64,000 nucleotides of DNA from Kribbella albertanoniae (GCF_004348455.1 NZ_SMKA01000010.1:1-64000); one strand, 5' to 3'; counted from the first letter of the stretch, positions 44,326 to 52,768 are shown. Translations and numbers: made by a program. The notes: generated from the letters alone by a model not told the origin.

Positions 44326-44500
44326 CGATGTATCCCCAGTAGTCGGCACTACACACCTCACGAAGCAGCTACCGGCCCGCACCGGACACCGCGATCCCTC
44401 GTCGGAACTTCGCGGCCAGGACCACCGCGGGCATCCATGCCTGCCCGACCCCAGCCCACTGTCCATGCAAGGTTGGCGGTCAGCCGCGCCCTTCAACATC

Positions 44501-44537
44501 GGTAGCACCTACCTATCTGAAGGCAGGACCTACCTAG
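44501..44537 (-). promoter_or_regulatory. TAGGTA-type element upstream of ECF sigma gene 1
   Basis: On the minus strand it reads CTAGGTA, N14, ATAGGTA, GGTGC, TACC, with half-sites 21 bp apart. The plus-strand positions are GGTA 44501, TACCTAT 44510 and TACCTAG 44531. The TACC end faces the sigma gene about 175 bp away. The segment TACCTATCTGAAG is identical to that in the element at 49378, upstream of the paralogous sigma gene. Confidence 0.7.
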
Positions 44538-44625
44538 ATACCTGTGCCAGGTGAGCCCGTGGGGCTGCAGGGAACCGACGATGAACGGGCTTGCGTAGCG
44601 CTACCTGACAAGTAAGGGGGCAGAC

Positions 44626-44739
44626 ATGGGGCTTTGGCTAGCGCTGTGCGGTAGGTCGGTCGAGGCTGACCCAGCGATCGACCGAGCCCTGCACTTTTGT
44701 TGGGCGGACTACTCCACGACCCTTGAGGCGACCGGATGA
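44626..44739 (+). CDS. 37-aa protein coupled to the membrane protein gene
   Basis: ATG at 44626 has a strong AAGGGGG ribosome site at 44614-44620, and the stop overlaps the next ATG (ATGA at 44736-44739). The product starts MGLWLALCGRSVEADPAIDR and is not clearly membrane-bound. It is either a true small protein or a translated leader controlling the downstream gene. Confidence 0.6.
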   Translation: MGLWLALCGRSVEADPAIDRALHFCWADYSTTLEATG

Positions 44740-45434
44740 CACTTCTGATTGTCGCGGTCGCGCTCCGGCTCGCATGCATCGGTACCTACGCAATTGCGAC
44801 GTACCGACGCACCGCCAGCCCTAACCTCGTCAGTTGGAGCTTCTGGATGCTGACACCGCTCATCGCCGGGGTTGCTCAGCACTTCGACGGGCGTGGCGCC
44901 GCTGCCTGGCTCAGCATTTCGTACGCGGTCGGGCCGGCACTGATCCTGGTCATTGGCCTGACCCGGGGTCACAGCTCAGTCCGTCTTACCAGAGCCGACG
45001 TCGTCTGCGCGGTCTGCGCAGGAGGTGGACTCATGCTGTGGCAGATAACGGACTCCCCACTCTGGGCCATCTGCTTCAGCATTCTCACCGACATCACTGC
45101 CGCACTGCCGACAATCATCAAGGCGTATCGGCAGCCGCTGACAGAGCCGCTCCAAGCCTACGCACTCTCGATCCTGGCTGCAGTCGTGGCCCTTGCAGGC
45201 CTCGGGGACTGGCGCCTCACGAGTATCGCCTTCGCCCTCTGCGTTCTCTGCTTGGATCTCGTCATCCTAGCCACCGCTCTCGTTCGCCGATCTGACTGGT
45301 CAAGCCAGGAACGCGACCGTGCCGGTGGACTTAGATCCAAGTCCACCGAGCCTGACGTACTGCCGCCGACACATTCCACGACCTTGGAGGCAGAGTGGCG
45401 GTTCCAGATCAGCGGTCGACGTCCGAGAACATGA
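44736..45434 (+). CDS. PQ-loop/SWEET-like membrane protein
   Basis: The 232-aa protein has about seven hydrophobic helices. TYRRTASPNLVSWSFWMLTP and ITDITAALPTIIKAYRQPLT resemble the paired PQ-loop repeats of SWEET-type transporters. The polar C-terminal tail of about 45 residues overlaps the next gene by 40 bp. It is coupled to the 37-aa gene upstream. Transport of a small solute is possible but unproven. Confidence 0.7.
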   Translation: MTLLIVAVALRLACIGTYAIATYRRTASPNLVSWSFWMLTPLIAGVAQHFDGRGAAAWLSISYAVGPALILVIGLTRGHSSVRLTRADVVCAVCAGGGLMLWQITDSPLWAICFSILTDITAALPTIIKAYRQPLTEPLQAYALSILAAVVALAGLGDWRLTSIAFALCVLCLDLVILATALVRRSDWSSQERDRAGGLRSKSTEPDVLPPTHSTTLEAEWRFQISGRRPRT

Positions 45435-46384
45435 CGAGCTGGCGGGAGACCGTCGTACCAGGCGCAGGTGAGCCCACCGCGCTGGCTTGGGGACCAGACG
45501 GCCTGCTATCCGTAGGGTGGCACACGGCGGAGGATGGCGAGGTTGTCTATGTCTACGACCCGGCCGGGCACATCATCGGGGATCTCGAGCCTGACGGACT
45601 CGTGCACGCGCTCGCATGGTCGCCGGAGGGCAGACTAACGGTCGCCGGCGGGGATGATGGTGCGGGACGGGGCTTCGCCACCCACTATGACCCGAGCGGT
45701 CGAGTCGAGCATTGTGTTCTCCCGCCATCAATTGAGCGGATCCTGTCTGCAAGCTGGGGTGCCGACCGTCAGTTGGCGTTGGGCGGCGAGATCGTCGACA
45801 CAACGGGAGGCGTCGTCTTAGTCCTCGACGAGGACTTCCATCAGGAGGCGGTCGAGATGGCGGTGTTCGGACAGGGGGTTCGGTCGATCAGTTGGTCAAC
45901 GGATGGCCTCCTAGCGGCAGGTGTCCATGATCCAGGTCAGGGACGAATAGGTGTCCATCTCTGGAACCGCGGCTGCTATGGCGCTCCCGCCGGGCAATTC
46001 GAAGCCTCTTCGCCATATCCTCAGATCTCGCTTGCATGGTCGCCCGACGGCATCCTTGCCTGGGGATGGAACCAACAGGACGATGACGGACGACAGTCGG
46101 CCGTGCTCGCGACGTGGGATCTTCGGACCGGCAGTGGCCCGAATACAGCGGACAAGTACGAAGGCTGGCTCGACACGCTCGCTTGGTCCCCGGATGGCAG
46201 GCTTGCGACTGGTGGCTGGCGGTCGCAGCCACAGGGATCCGGCGTGTCCGTCAGAGAGCCCGGTGGCGTCACTCTGACTCACCTAAGAAACTTCCCAGCC
46301 CGCCTCGTGAGTTGGGCGCCGGACGAGCGACTCGCCGTCGCGAGCTCGGGAGCAGATCTGTCGATATTCCGACCAAGCACTTAG
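45395..46384 (+). CDS. WD40-like beta-propeller protein
   Basis: The 329-aa protein has no signal peptide, so it is likely cytoplasmic. It has about seven propeller blades marked by LAWGPDGLLSVG, LAWSPEGRLTVAG, ISWSTDGLLAAG, LAWSPDGILAWG, LAWSPDGRLATGG and VSWAPDERLAVAS. GTG at 45395 has GGAGG upstream; an ATG at 45431 is the alternative. It is coupled to the membrane protein by a 40-bp overlap and may be its partner. No enzyme motif is seen. Confidence 0.8.
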   Translation: MAVPDQRSTSENMTSWRETVVPGAGEPTALAWGPDGLLSVGWHTAEDGEVVYVYDPAGHIIGDLEPDGLVHALAWSPEGRLTVAGGDDGAGRGFATHYDPSGRVEHCVLPPSIERILSASWGADRQLALGGEIVDTTGGVVLVLDEDFHQEAVEMAVFGQGVRSISWSTDGLLAAGVHDPGQGRIGVHLWNRGCYGAPAGQFEASSPYPQISLAWSPDGILAWGWNQQDDDGRQSAVLATWDLRTGSGPNTADKYEGWLDTLAWSPDGRLATGGWRSQPQGSGVSVREPGGVTLTHLRNFPARLVSWAPDERLAVASSGADLSIFRPST

Positions 46385-46487
46385 CGACCACTGCTGCCGA
46401 CGCGGCGAGTCTGCCATCAGGGGACCAAGCCGTTCCCGGCGGGATAGGTCAGTCTCGCGTTCGAGCGGCCAAGCCTAGCGACGCCCG

Positions 46488-46524
46488 ATAGGTACCCGGC
46501 CCTTTGAGATAGGTAGTCAGTACC
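46488..46524 (+). promoter_or_regulatory. TAGGTA-type element upstream of the secreted hydrolase
   Basis: ATAGGTA at 46488, N14, ATAGGTA at 46509, GTCAG, TACC at 46521-46524. The half-sites are exactly 21 bp apart. It ends 36 bp before the ATG at 46561, a spacing that suits a promoter or operator. It is the clearest copy of the six. Confidence 0.72.
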
Positions 46525-46560
46525 GAAGTCTGTCCGCTCGCGCCGAAGGAGGATGCTTGA

Positions 46561-47751
46561 ATGAGATTCAAGCATCCGAAGCGCGCCTGGACGACTGGGC
46601 TAATTGCGCTACTTACCCTGACGGCTTCCGGCGCCGGTACAGCCGCCAGCGCGGTGGCCGACGGAACGATGAACCACGGGTCGGCCACCCCTGGGCCTGT
46701 CGTTTCCAACCGCAACGCTGGTCCCGGTCAGCTCCTGAAGTCCGAGCGCCTGCCCAAGACGCTGTGGCTGCCGAACACGGCGAAGGCGTATCGGATTCAC
46801 TACGGCTCCACGAGCCATGACGGGCGAAGGATCGCTGTGTCGGGGGCGGTATTCATCCCGCGGGGGAACGCGCCGAAGGCCGGTTGGCCAGTGGTCAGCT
46901 GGGCGCACGGCACGGTGGGTGTCGCAGATGTTTGCGCCAACTCGCGTTCGGGCCGTTCCCAACGTGACACCGAGTTCCTGCAGAGTTGGCTGGCCGCCGG
47001 CTATGCGATCGTCGCCACTGACTACGAGGGCTTGGGAACACACGGCGAACACGCCTACCTCAACGGCAATTCTGAGGCGTACGGCGTGATCGACATCGTG
47101 CGGGCGGCACAGCAGCTTCACGAGCCACTCAGCGAAGCCTGGCTATCAGTTGGGCAGTCGCAAGGAGCTCAGGCCACGCTCTTCACCGGCGCCACCGTAC
47201 GACGCTACGCACCGGAGCTCGACTACCGAGGGAGCGTCGGCACCGCGCCGACGACTCAGTGGCGCCTCACTGCGTCAGTAGCAAAGCCATTCGATCCTGA
47301 AACACCTGCTAATCCATCAGTGCTGCTGATCCTCGCAGGCCTTCGAACGACGCACCCTGACTTCGACCCGGCCGGCTACCTCACCCCGTTTGGTCAGCAA
47401 CTGCTGGCCGCAGCGATGGACACCACTTGCTTCACCGCGATCGCCCAACAGTTGGCTGGCAGGCCCAGCACGGACGTGTTCGCCGTCGACGCGGCGGAGG
47501 AAGCGCGTCTGCTGGATCTCCTGGAGAGTGACGCAGAGATTCCGATCGTCCGTCACAGCGATCCGGTGTTCCTTGGACAAGGAACGGCTGACCTTACCTC
47601 ATACCCACCGGCGACCGCACTAACCGCCGAGAAGCTTCGTGCCGTCGGCAACGACGTGACCTTCAAGTTCTACCAAGGAGCCGATCACGGAGGCGTGATG
47701 GCAGCAGCCAAGGCCGACATCCTCGCCTGGGCAGCAGACCGCATGCGCTGA
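46561..47751 (+). CDS. Secreted lipase-type alpha/beta hydrolase (LIP family)
   Basis: The 396-aa protein has a Sec signal (TTGLIALLTLTASGAGTAAS) and the secretory-lipase layout. VVSWAHGTVGVADVCANSR forms the oxyanion region, YAIVATDYEGLGTHGEHAYL follows, and WLSVGQSQGAQATLF is the nucleophile elbow. A late ADHGGVM supplies the catalytic His. ATG at 46561 has AAGGAGG upstream. Substrates would be acylglycerols or other esters outside the cell. It is preceded by a TAGGTA element. Confidence 0.9.
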   Translation: MRFKHPKRAWTTGLIALLTLTASGAGTAASAVADGTMNHGSATPGPVVSNRNAGPGQLLKSERLPKTLWLPNTAKAYRIHYGSTSHDGRRIAVSGAVFIPRGNAPKAGWPVVSWAHGTVGVADVCANSRSGRSQRDTEFLQSWLAAGYAIVATDYEGLGTHGEHAYLNGNSEAYGVIDIVRAAQQLHEPLSEAWLSVGQSQGAQATLFTGATVRRYAPELDYRGSVGTAPTTQWRLTASVAKPFDPETPANPSVLLILAGLRTTHPDFDPAGYLTPFGQQLLAAAMDTTCFTAIAQQLAGRPSTDVFAVDAAEEARLLDLLESDAEIPIVRHSDPVFLGQGTADLTSYPPATALTAEKLRAVGNDVTFKFYQGADHGGVMAAAKADILAWAADRMR

Positions 47752-47844
47752 GCACGTTGCCTCATAGATGGCTCTGCGGCACCAGCATCCTGGCGCCGCG
47801 CGGCCATCACGTCTGATCCATGTCACCCGGAGCTGATTCCTCAG

Positions 47845-48258
47845 ATGTTCAGTCATGTCGAGCTGAACGTCTCTGACCTCTCAAGGTCAGTGACGTTCTA
47901 CCGGACGACGCTTGCCCCCTTGGGATTCCTGGAGGCAGACAGCAGTCAGGTATACGCCCGGCTCACCAATGGCCGCGATGCCGTCGTCGTACTCTGCCCG
48001 GTCGAGCCGGCCCACGCGGCCTCGGGCTATCACCGCCACGCGATCGGCCTCAGCCACTTCGCGATCGCTGTTGCCAGCAAGCAACTCGTCGACGACATGG
48101 CTGCACACCTCGATCATCTCTCCGTAGATTTGCTCGGCGACGGCCCTATCGAACTCGGCTACCGGCGCGGCTACTACACCCTCGCCTTCGAGGATCCCGA
48201 CCGAATCATGATCGAGATCGTCCATCACGACCCCCATTACTTCGCTCCGACGCGGTAA
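47845..48258 (+). CDS. VOC-superfamily (glyoxalase/bleomycin-resistance) protein
   Basis: The 137-aa protein has two beta-alpha-beta3 halves. FSHVELNVSDLSRSVTFYRT starts the fold with the first metal-ligand His, GLSHFAIAVASKQLVDD carries the second, and YTLAFEDPDRIMIEIVHH supplies the final Glu. It is a single-domain metal-dependent enzyme or a binding protein for an antibiotic. ATG at 47845 is the natural start. Confidence 0.88.
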   Translation: MFSHVELNVSDLSRSVTFYRTTLAPLGFLEADSSQVYARLTNGRDAVVVLCPVEPAHAASGYHRHAIGLSHFAIAVASKQLVDDMAAHLDHLSVDLLGDGPIELGYRRGYYTLAFEDPDRIMIEIVHHDPHYFAPTR

Positions 48259-48404
48259 CAATGGGCCCCACCAGAACAGACCCAGGGCGCCACAAGTAGC
48301 ACCCTTGGAGCACCCAAGTAGGGATCCAGAAGCAACAGACTCCACGGCGATGCGCGCCATGCCAACCACCGACTGACTTGATGACTCCGAGAGATGCTTG
48401 GTTG

Positions 48405-48658
48405 TTACTGGTCGACCTCGACGAACCACAGAGTCGTCTCAGGCACGCGGCCGCCAGCAGAACGGTTTGCTTGTCACCGCTGAGCGCGAGAGCGTGGACA
48501 AGCGCTGTGAACCCAGAGGGCGACGCGACCTCTTCACGGGTCCAGGCTCTGCCGAGGGGACTCGCACCCAACGAGCGGCTCTCCTCGAGTTCGAATTCGT
48601 CCCAGGCCTCCAGATACGACTTGTGGACCTTCACGCGCGGAGCTATCAGCGATGTCAT
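48405..48658 (-). pseudogene. Truncated, frameshifted GNAT remnant
   Basis: The frame from ATG 48658 reads MTSLIAPRVKVHKSYLEAWD and SPSGFTALVHALAL, the opening of a GNAT subfamily. Then the frame is lost, and VPETTLWFVEVDQ appears in a different frame before a stop. The acetyl-CoA-binding half is absent. GGGGG upstream of the ATG may be its old ribosome site. Confidence 0.6.
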
Positions 48659-48684
48659 CAAACCCCCGAATCAAATCCAGGTCA

Positions 48685-49260
48685 TCAGCATGCCTTGCGC
48701 GCTGTCGACTCGACCTCTCGCAGGTGCGAGAGCAGCTCAGCGAGGCGACGCTGTGCCCGGGCCGTCCTGCTCTTCACTGTGCCTAGCGCGACGTTCAGGA
48801 GCCTGGCGATCTCGCTCTGGGAGAAGCCATCGAAGTAGGCGAGCTGAATCACCCGTCGCTCGTCGGGATGGAGCTTGTCCAAGGCTTCGCGGACCTGCCA
48901 CGCCTGCCAGGTGTCCTCGATCGAGGCGATGGTGGCGTGTTGCATCTCGGCTTCCCAGGAAACATCCAGCGAGACATTCGCCAACGCTCGGCGCTCGCGC
49001 CTATATACGTCCACAGCGGCACGTCGGGTAATCGCGTAGAGCCAAGGCTTCAACTCACGGGCCGGGTCGAACCCACCGGCTCCTTGCCAAGCCTGGACGA
49101 ACGCCCTCTGGACAGCGTCGGAAGCCAGCTCTCGGTCGCCCAGCATGTTGTACGCCGCTACATACATCAAGCGCCCGAACTGTCCGTAGAGTTCGGGCAG
49201 AGCGCTGAGGTCCCCACGATGGAATCGCTCCCCCAGCTCCGAATCCACGCTAATCAACAT
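48685..49260 (-). CDS. ECF sigma factor, paralog of the one at 43774
   Basis: The 191-aa protein has region 2 DAVQRAFVQAWQGAGGFDPA and KPWLYAITRRAAVDVYRRER, and region 4 EALDKLHPDERRVIQLAYFD and SQSEIARLLNVALGTVKSRT. Long stretches are identical to the first sigma factor, so the promoters they read probably overlap. ATG at 49260 has GAGGTG upstream; a GTG at 49269 is also possible. No anti-sigma gene is adjacent. A TAGGTA element lies 108 bp upstream. Confidence 0.92.
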   Translation of the reverse strand: MLISVDSELGERFHRGDLSALPELYGQFGRLMYVAAYNMLGDRELASDAVQRAFVQAWQGAGGFDPARELKPWLYAITRRAAVDVYRRERRALANVSLDVSWEAEMQHATIASIEDTWQAWQVREALDKLHPDERRVIQLAYFDGFSQSEIARLLNVALGTVKSRTARAQRRLAELLSHLREVESTARKAC

Positions 49261-49368
49261 CTCACGCACCTCGTGGGTGGATGCCGACCGCAGTCGACAA
49301 CCGCCCCTCCCTCGTAATGTGCCATCAGGTCAATACCAGAGTCGGTGCGATAGCGACTGCGGAGCATC

Positions 49369-49405
49369 GGTGTGCGGTACCTATCTGAAGCATCCGGATA
49401 CCTAT
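49369..49405 (-). promoter_or_regulatory. TAGGTA-type element upstream of ECF sigma gene 2
   Basis: On the minus strand it reads ATAGGTA, N14, ATAGGTA, CCGCA, CACC, with half-sites 21 bp apart (plus-strand TACCTAT at 49378 and 49399). The TACC position has one mismatch. It faces the sigma gene at 49260. Confidence 0.68.
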
Positions 49406-49475
49406 GCGTCCGCCGTACAAGCAGCAGGAACGGTCCTGGAGTGTCCAGTGGACTCGACTGGATCACCTTGCCTGG

Positions 49476-50441
49476 TCACAGCTCAGGCGATGGGCCTCGC
49501 TCCATCTCAAGCGGTACATCGCCAGCCGGGCGCTCGCGAGTTCGGCGGCGCCGCGGACGCGATCGGTAATCAGCCAGGGGACGAGTGAGGAGCAGCTCGT
49601 CATGTAGGCGTTGAAGGCCGTCGTGTCTCATCCTCAACGTGGCGGGCGAGAAGGCCCGCGGTAGGTCGACGGCTTGGACTCGCCGGAAGGCCTTGGCGAG
49701 GTCAGGGAGAATCTCAATGGCCCTCTGTCGTGCAGCCTCGTTCTCCGACACGACGACAACCACGGTGTCAGCGACCGCACGGGCCCCGAGGATTCGCGCC
49801 TGGTCCGCCGATAGCAGGGCGCCACACAACGGGATGCCGGCCCATCGGCCGCCGCTCAGTCGGCTGACGTTCTCAATGGCGAACGCATCCAGCGGGTCGT
49901 CAACCAGTACCGGCGACGCCTCGCCCGCCAGAAGCTCGAGTTGCTCGGCGATACCAATGACGCTTCCTGACCGGCGATGGATTTGCGTGTCCGGCGAGGT
50001 TGTGTAGTAGACCGCACCACTGCTCCGTCGTACGCCGGTGAAGCCCACGATCTGCAGGCGGTGGTCCCTTGCCGGAAGCATCAGTTGATCGCGAAAACGG
50101 TCCACTAACCTGCCGTCCGCGCCTAGGACTCCGAGACCTGCATTCCGGATTGTCGTGAGGTCGAACCCGGTCGCCCGCAGGTGATCTACCAGCCGCGACC
50201 GCGAGTCAGGCGCATACCCGACCAGCCACCTCGATTCAGTGTCCAGCTGTGCAAGCGCGCCGCCGCGTTCGAGGTAATTGCGCGGCCAGCTTTTCTTGTC
50301 TCTGAACAGTTCCCGACGATAGAACCTGGTGGCTGCGTGACTCACCTCGAGCAACTGTCGCAGCCGAGCAGCCGTTGGCACTGCATTTGGATCGGGGATC
50401 CGCGACCCCAATCCCTTCTTCCACGCCTCGATGTGATCCAC
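49476..50441 (-). CDS. DnaG/toprim-like primase fragment of a mobile element
   Basis: The 321-aa protein carries the DnaG core N-terminal subdomain (ATRFYRRELFRDKKSWPRNY, YLERGGALAQLD, WLVGYAPDSRSRLVDHLRAT, DQLMLPARDHRLQIVGFTGV). A toprim region follows, with PVLVDDPLDAFAIENV and VVVVVSENEAA. The zinc-binding N-domain is absent. GTG 50441 is the first start, but the same frame stays open back to the PPC stop at 50538 and reads naturally. The true start may be non-standard or lost. Such proteins are typical of actinobacterial conjugative elements. Confidence 0.75.
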   Translation of the reverse strand: MDHIEAWKKGLGSRIPDPNAVPTAARLRQLLEVSHAATRFYRRELFRDKKSWPRNYLERGGALAQLDTESRWLVGYAPDSRSRLVDHLRATGFDLTTIRNAGLGVLGADGRLVDRFRDQLMLPARDHRLQIVGFTGVRRSSGAVYYTTSPDTQIHRRSGSVIGIAEQLELLAGEASPVLVDDPLDAFAIENVSRLSGGRWAGIPLCGALLSADQARILGARAVADTVVVVVSENEAARQRAIEILPDLAKAFRRVQAVDLPRAFSPATLRMRHDGLQRLHDELLLTRPLADYRSRPRRRRTRERPAGDVPLEMERGPSPEL

Positions 50442-50537
50442 GGTCCGACGTTCGCCGGACGGCGACTTCTTCAGAACCCAGCTTCGCTGATCCAGGAGTC
50501 GGTGATTGGAGCCTTGTAGCCATGGGCAACCAATTGT

Positions 50538-50993
50538 TCAGAACCTGAGCAACGGCACGCCGTACAAGTCTGTCTCCGGCCTTCGCGAGAAGTTGGGTGA
50601 GCGGATCTCGACGACGTACATCTCGGTCAGGAACTGGATCTTGGCACCCACCAGGTGACTCGTGTGAGCAGTGGCCGACTGGGCCTTCAGCCCGACCGAT
50701 GCATGGATGTGCGGCAGGACGTTGCCGGACGCGTCGTCGTACGCGAGAGTCCCCGCACCGACCGCCTCAACGTTCTCCAGATGCACCGAACTCCAGACCG
50801 GGGCGTTGGGGTTCTCGAGCTTCTCGCAGGTGCCGACGAGTTGGACCTCGCGCATGCCGGCAATGAACATCGGGATGAAGCCCTGGCGTACTTCGTGCTG
50901 GACGCAGAACTCAGCCAGTGCGGTGTAGAAGTCGTCGCCGTGGTCGAAGTGGACCGCGAAGGTTCGGCCCATGGTCAGTTCAGCGGCGCGCAA
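50538..50993 (-). CDS. PPC/DUF296 domain protein
   Basis: The 151-aa protein has the plant-and-prokaryote-conserved (PPC) fold. GRTFAVHFDHGDDFYTALAE, QGFIPMFIAGMREVQLVG and LPHIHASVGLKAQSATAHTS are present, and it ends DLYGVPLLRF. These proteins form trimers, and some bind DNA-associated partners or nucleotides. A TTG at 50993 is chosen because AAGGAG lies 6 nt upstream; an ATG at 50972 also exists. It overlaps the XRE regulator gene by 14 bp. Confidence 0.85.
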   Translation of the reverse strand: MRAAELTMGRTFAVHFDHGDDFYTALAEFCVQHEVRQGFIPMFIAGMREVQLVGTCEKLENPNAPVWSSVHLENVEAVGAGTLAYDDASGNVLPHIHASVGLKAQSATAHTSHLVGAKIQFLTEMYVVEIRSPNFSRRPETDLYGVPLLRF

Positions 50994-52416
50994 AGTCGTC
51001 TCCTTCGAGTAGGTCGATGTATGCAACGTAGCGAATGGCGGTGTTCAGACCGCGCGTGGACAGGAGGCGGCTGCTCGGGTGGGCGATGTCGTCGACACCG
51101 ACGGCTGCCAGCTCGACGCATCGCTTTCTGAACCAGCCCCAAGGGATGTCGAGGTGGCTGGCCAGGAAGGCCAGGCGACTCACCGGAGTCGACTGAGAGG
51201 TCAGAGATTCACCGACGACCTGGTCGGCGAGTTTGCGGTAGGTGGACAGTCGCGATGGAGGCGCGCTCGCTTCGACGCACCACAGCCCAGGGCTGCCAAT
51301 CCAGTTGGCCACGATCGCCTGGTTGGCCAGGACGAAGCCCTCGACCTCGGAATGCTCCGGCTCCACGCTGAGTTCGACTCGGATTCCGAAGGCCTCCATC
51401 AGCGCCATCGCGAGCAGCAGCATCACCCGCTCGTATCGCGGCGATGCCCTGACCTCGCTCTCCGGGATGCAGAACCCGCGACGCAGGTTCGTGAATCTGC
51501 GCGAGGTACGTCGGAGGTAGTCGAACTTGTGCGTCCAGAGCAGCCAGTTCGCAGCTTCCTCACCGCGCTGCTCCCGAGTCCAGAACAGCGGTTCGTCCTC
51601 GATCTGGTCCAGGTGCCGCAAGACGTGACGCGAGCAGAATCGCGATCCCAGCCACTGGCTCGCGAGAGGATTGAGCGTCGGGACCTCCTCCACCGCGGCC
51701 TGGGAAGCCAGCGACTTCTCGTGATGCGCGACGTACGCCTGACTTCGCACGAGCTGAGCATCATCGGCAAGCAACGACGTGTCGGCATTCATGGTTGCCC
51801 AGATGATGCCGACCGTCATGTCGTCGACGATGTTCGCCAGAGGCACGGCCTGCTGACCTGTACGACGCTCTGCCCGGTCGACGAAGCGCCGGCCGTCGGC
51901 CACGTACTGGCGGCTGTCCTGATCGACCGCGACCACAAGCGCACGCCGATCCGGCCGCCTGAGAGCAGTCAGAGCCTCCTCATCCGGATCGATCAGGAGC
52001 ACATCACGACCGACGCGATCGGCGGCCCAGTAGTGACCAGCAATCTCAACCCCGAGGTACGACCGGCCGGCCGGAACCTTCACACACTCGGTCGTACCCG
52101 ATGCAGTCCGTGGCTGCGCCAGTGTCAGCAGGTCCACGGGTTTCAGCGCTACCGGAGCCACCTTGACCGGAGGATGGAAACCCAAGTCTTGTGGGCGCGC
52201 CACCCCGAAGACCTTGCAGAATGCGTTCCGGACATCCGAGCGCGGCCAGTAGTAAAAGCCGCACTCGTAGTCGGAGATGTTCTTCGCCGCCACCAGCGCC
52301 TCGCGACCAGTAGCGTGCAGAACAGCCTCGTTGATCTTGTCCGCCACCATCTGCTGCGTCATCGACCCACGCGCCTTCCGCAGGGTCTGGTTCGGCTTCC
52401 GCTTAGCGTCGGTCAC
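50980..52416 (-). CDS. XRE-type HTH regulator with long C-terminal domain
   Basis: The 478-aa protein begins with a helix-turn-helix segment (NQTLRKARGSMTQQMVADKI and NISDYECGFYYWPRSDVRNA) of the kind found in actinobacterial mobile-element regulators. The remainder is a large helical region without recognised catalytic motif. It sits in an overlapping minus-strand operon 52768-50538, by 14 bp on both sides. It is probably a control gene of the element. Confidence 0.75.
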   Translation of the reverse strand: MTDAKRKPNQTLRKARGSMTQQMVADKINEAVLHATGREALVAAKNISDYECGFYYWPRSDVRNAFCKVFGVARPQDLGFHPPVKVAPVALKPVDLLTLAQPRTASGTTECVKVPAGRSYLGVEIAGHYWAADRVGRDVLLIDPDEEALTALRRPDRRALVVAVDQDSRQYVADGRRFVDRAERRTGQQAVPLANIVDDMTVGIIWATMNADTSLLADDAQLVRSQAYVAHHEKSLASQAAVEEVPTLNPLASQWLGSRFCSRHVLRHLDQIEDEPLFWTREQRGEEAANWLLWTHKFDYLRRTSRRFTNLRRGFCIPESEVRASPRYERVMLLLAMALMEAFGIRVELSVEPEHSEVEGFVLANQAIVANWIGSPGLWCVEASAPPSRLSTYRKLADQVVGESLTSQSTPVSRLAFLASHLDIPWGWFRKRCVELAAVGVDDIAHPSSRLLSTRGLNTAIRYVAYIDLLEGDDFARR

Positions 52417-52768
52417 GGTCCACTCCGGTCAGCACCGGCAACTCGTAATGATCCCGATCAGTCCGTACGGCGTCACGCCGGTCAACACCGACGTACGCCG
52501 TGGCCAGCGCGTAGCCGCCAGGCCGATCCAGGAGCTGAATCCGGACACCCGCCACGAAGGCTCGCGGAGCACCGCGGCGACGCCCGACGATGACCAACCG
52601 GCCGCCTCCGAGCCGACCGGTGTGCTCATGGATCCAGCGCTCAGCCAGGCTGCGGACGGTCGCCTTCGGCGGTCGGCTGAAGACGTTCGTCCCCGATGCA
52701 ACCACCGTCCAGCGCCCGTCGCTCTCGCGCGTCGCGATCTCGAACGCGTACATCCTTCTGCCTCGCAT
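52403..52768 (-). CDS. Small hypothetical protein of the mobile region
   Basis: The 121-aa basic protein starts MRGRRMYAFEIATRESDGRW, then ATVRSLAERWIHEHTGRLGG. ATG at 52768 has AGGAGGGG directly upstream. It heads the operon with the XRE regulator and PPC genes and overlaps the former by 14 bp. No family was recognised. Confidence 0.7.
   Translation of the reverse strand: MRGRRMYAFEIATRESDGRWTVVASGTNVFSRPPKATVRSLAERWIHEHTGRLGGGRLVIVGRRRGAPRAFVAGVRIQLLDRPGGYALATAYVGVDRRDAVRTDRDHYELPVLTGVDRDRR

Noticed and set aside
44783-44789. TACCTAC inside the PQ-loop-like gene
   Set aside because: No second half-site at 21-22 bp. It is a coding coincidence, not a seventh element.
51079-52593. 504-codon plus-strand open frame
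   Set aside because: It is antisense to the XRE regulator gene, whose HTH and natural composition support the minus strand. High GC gives long antisense frames.
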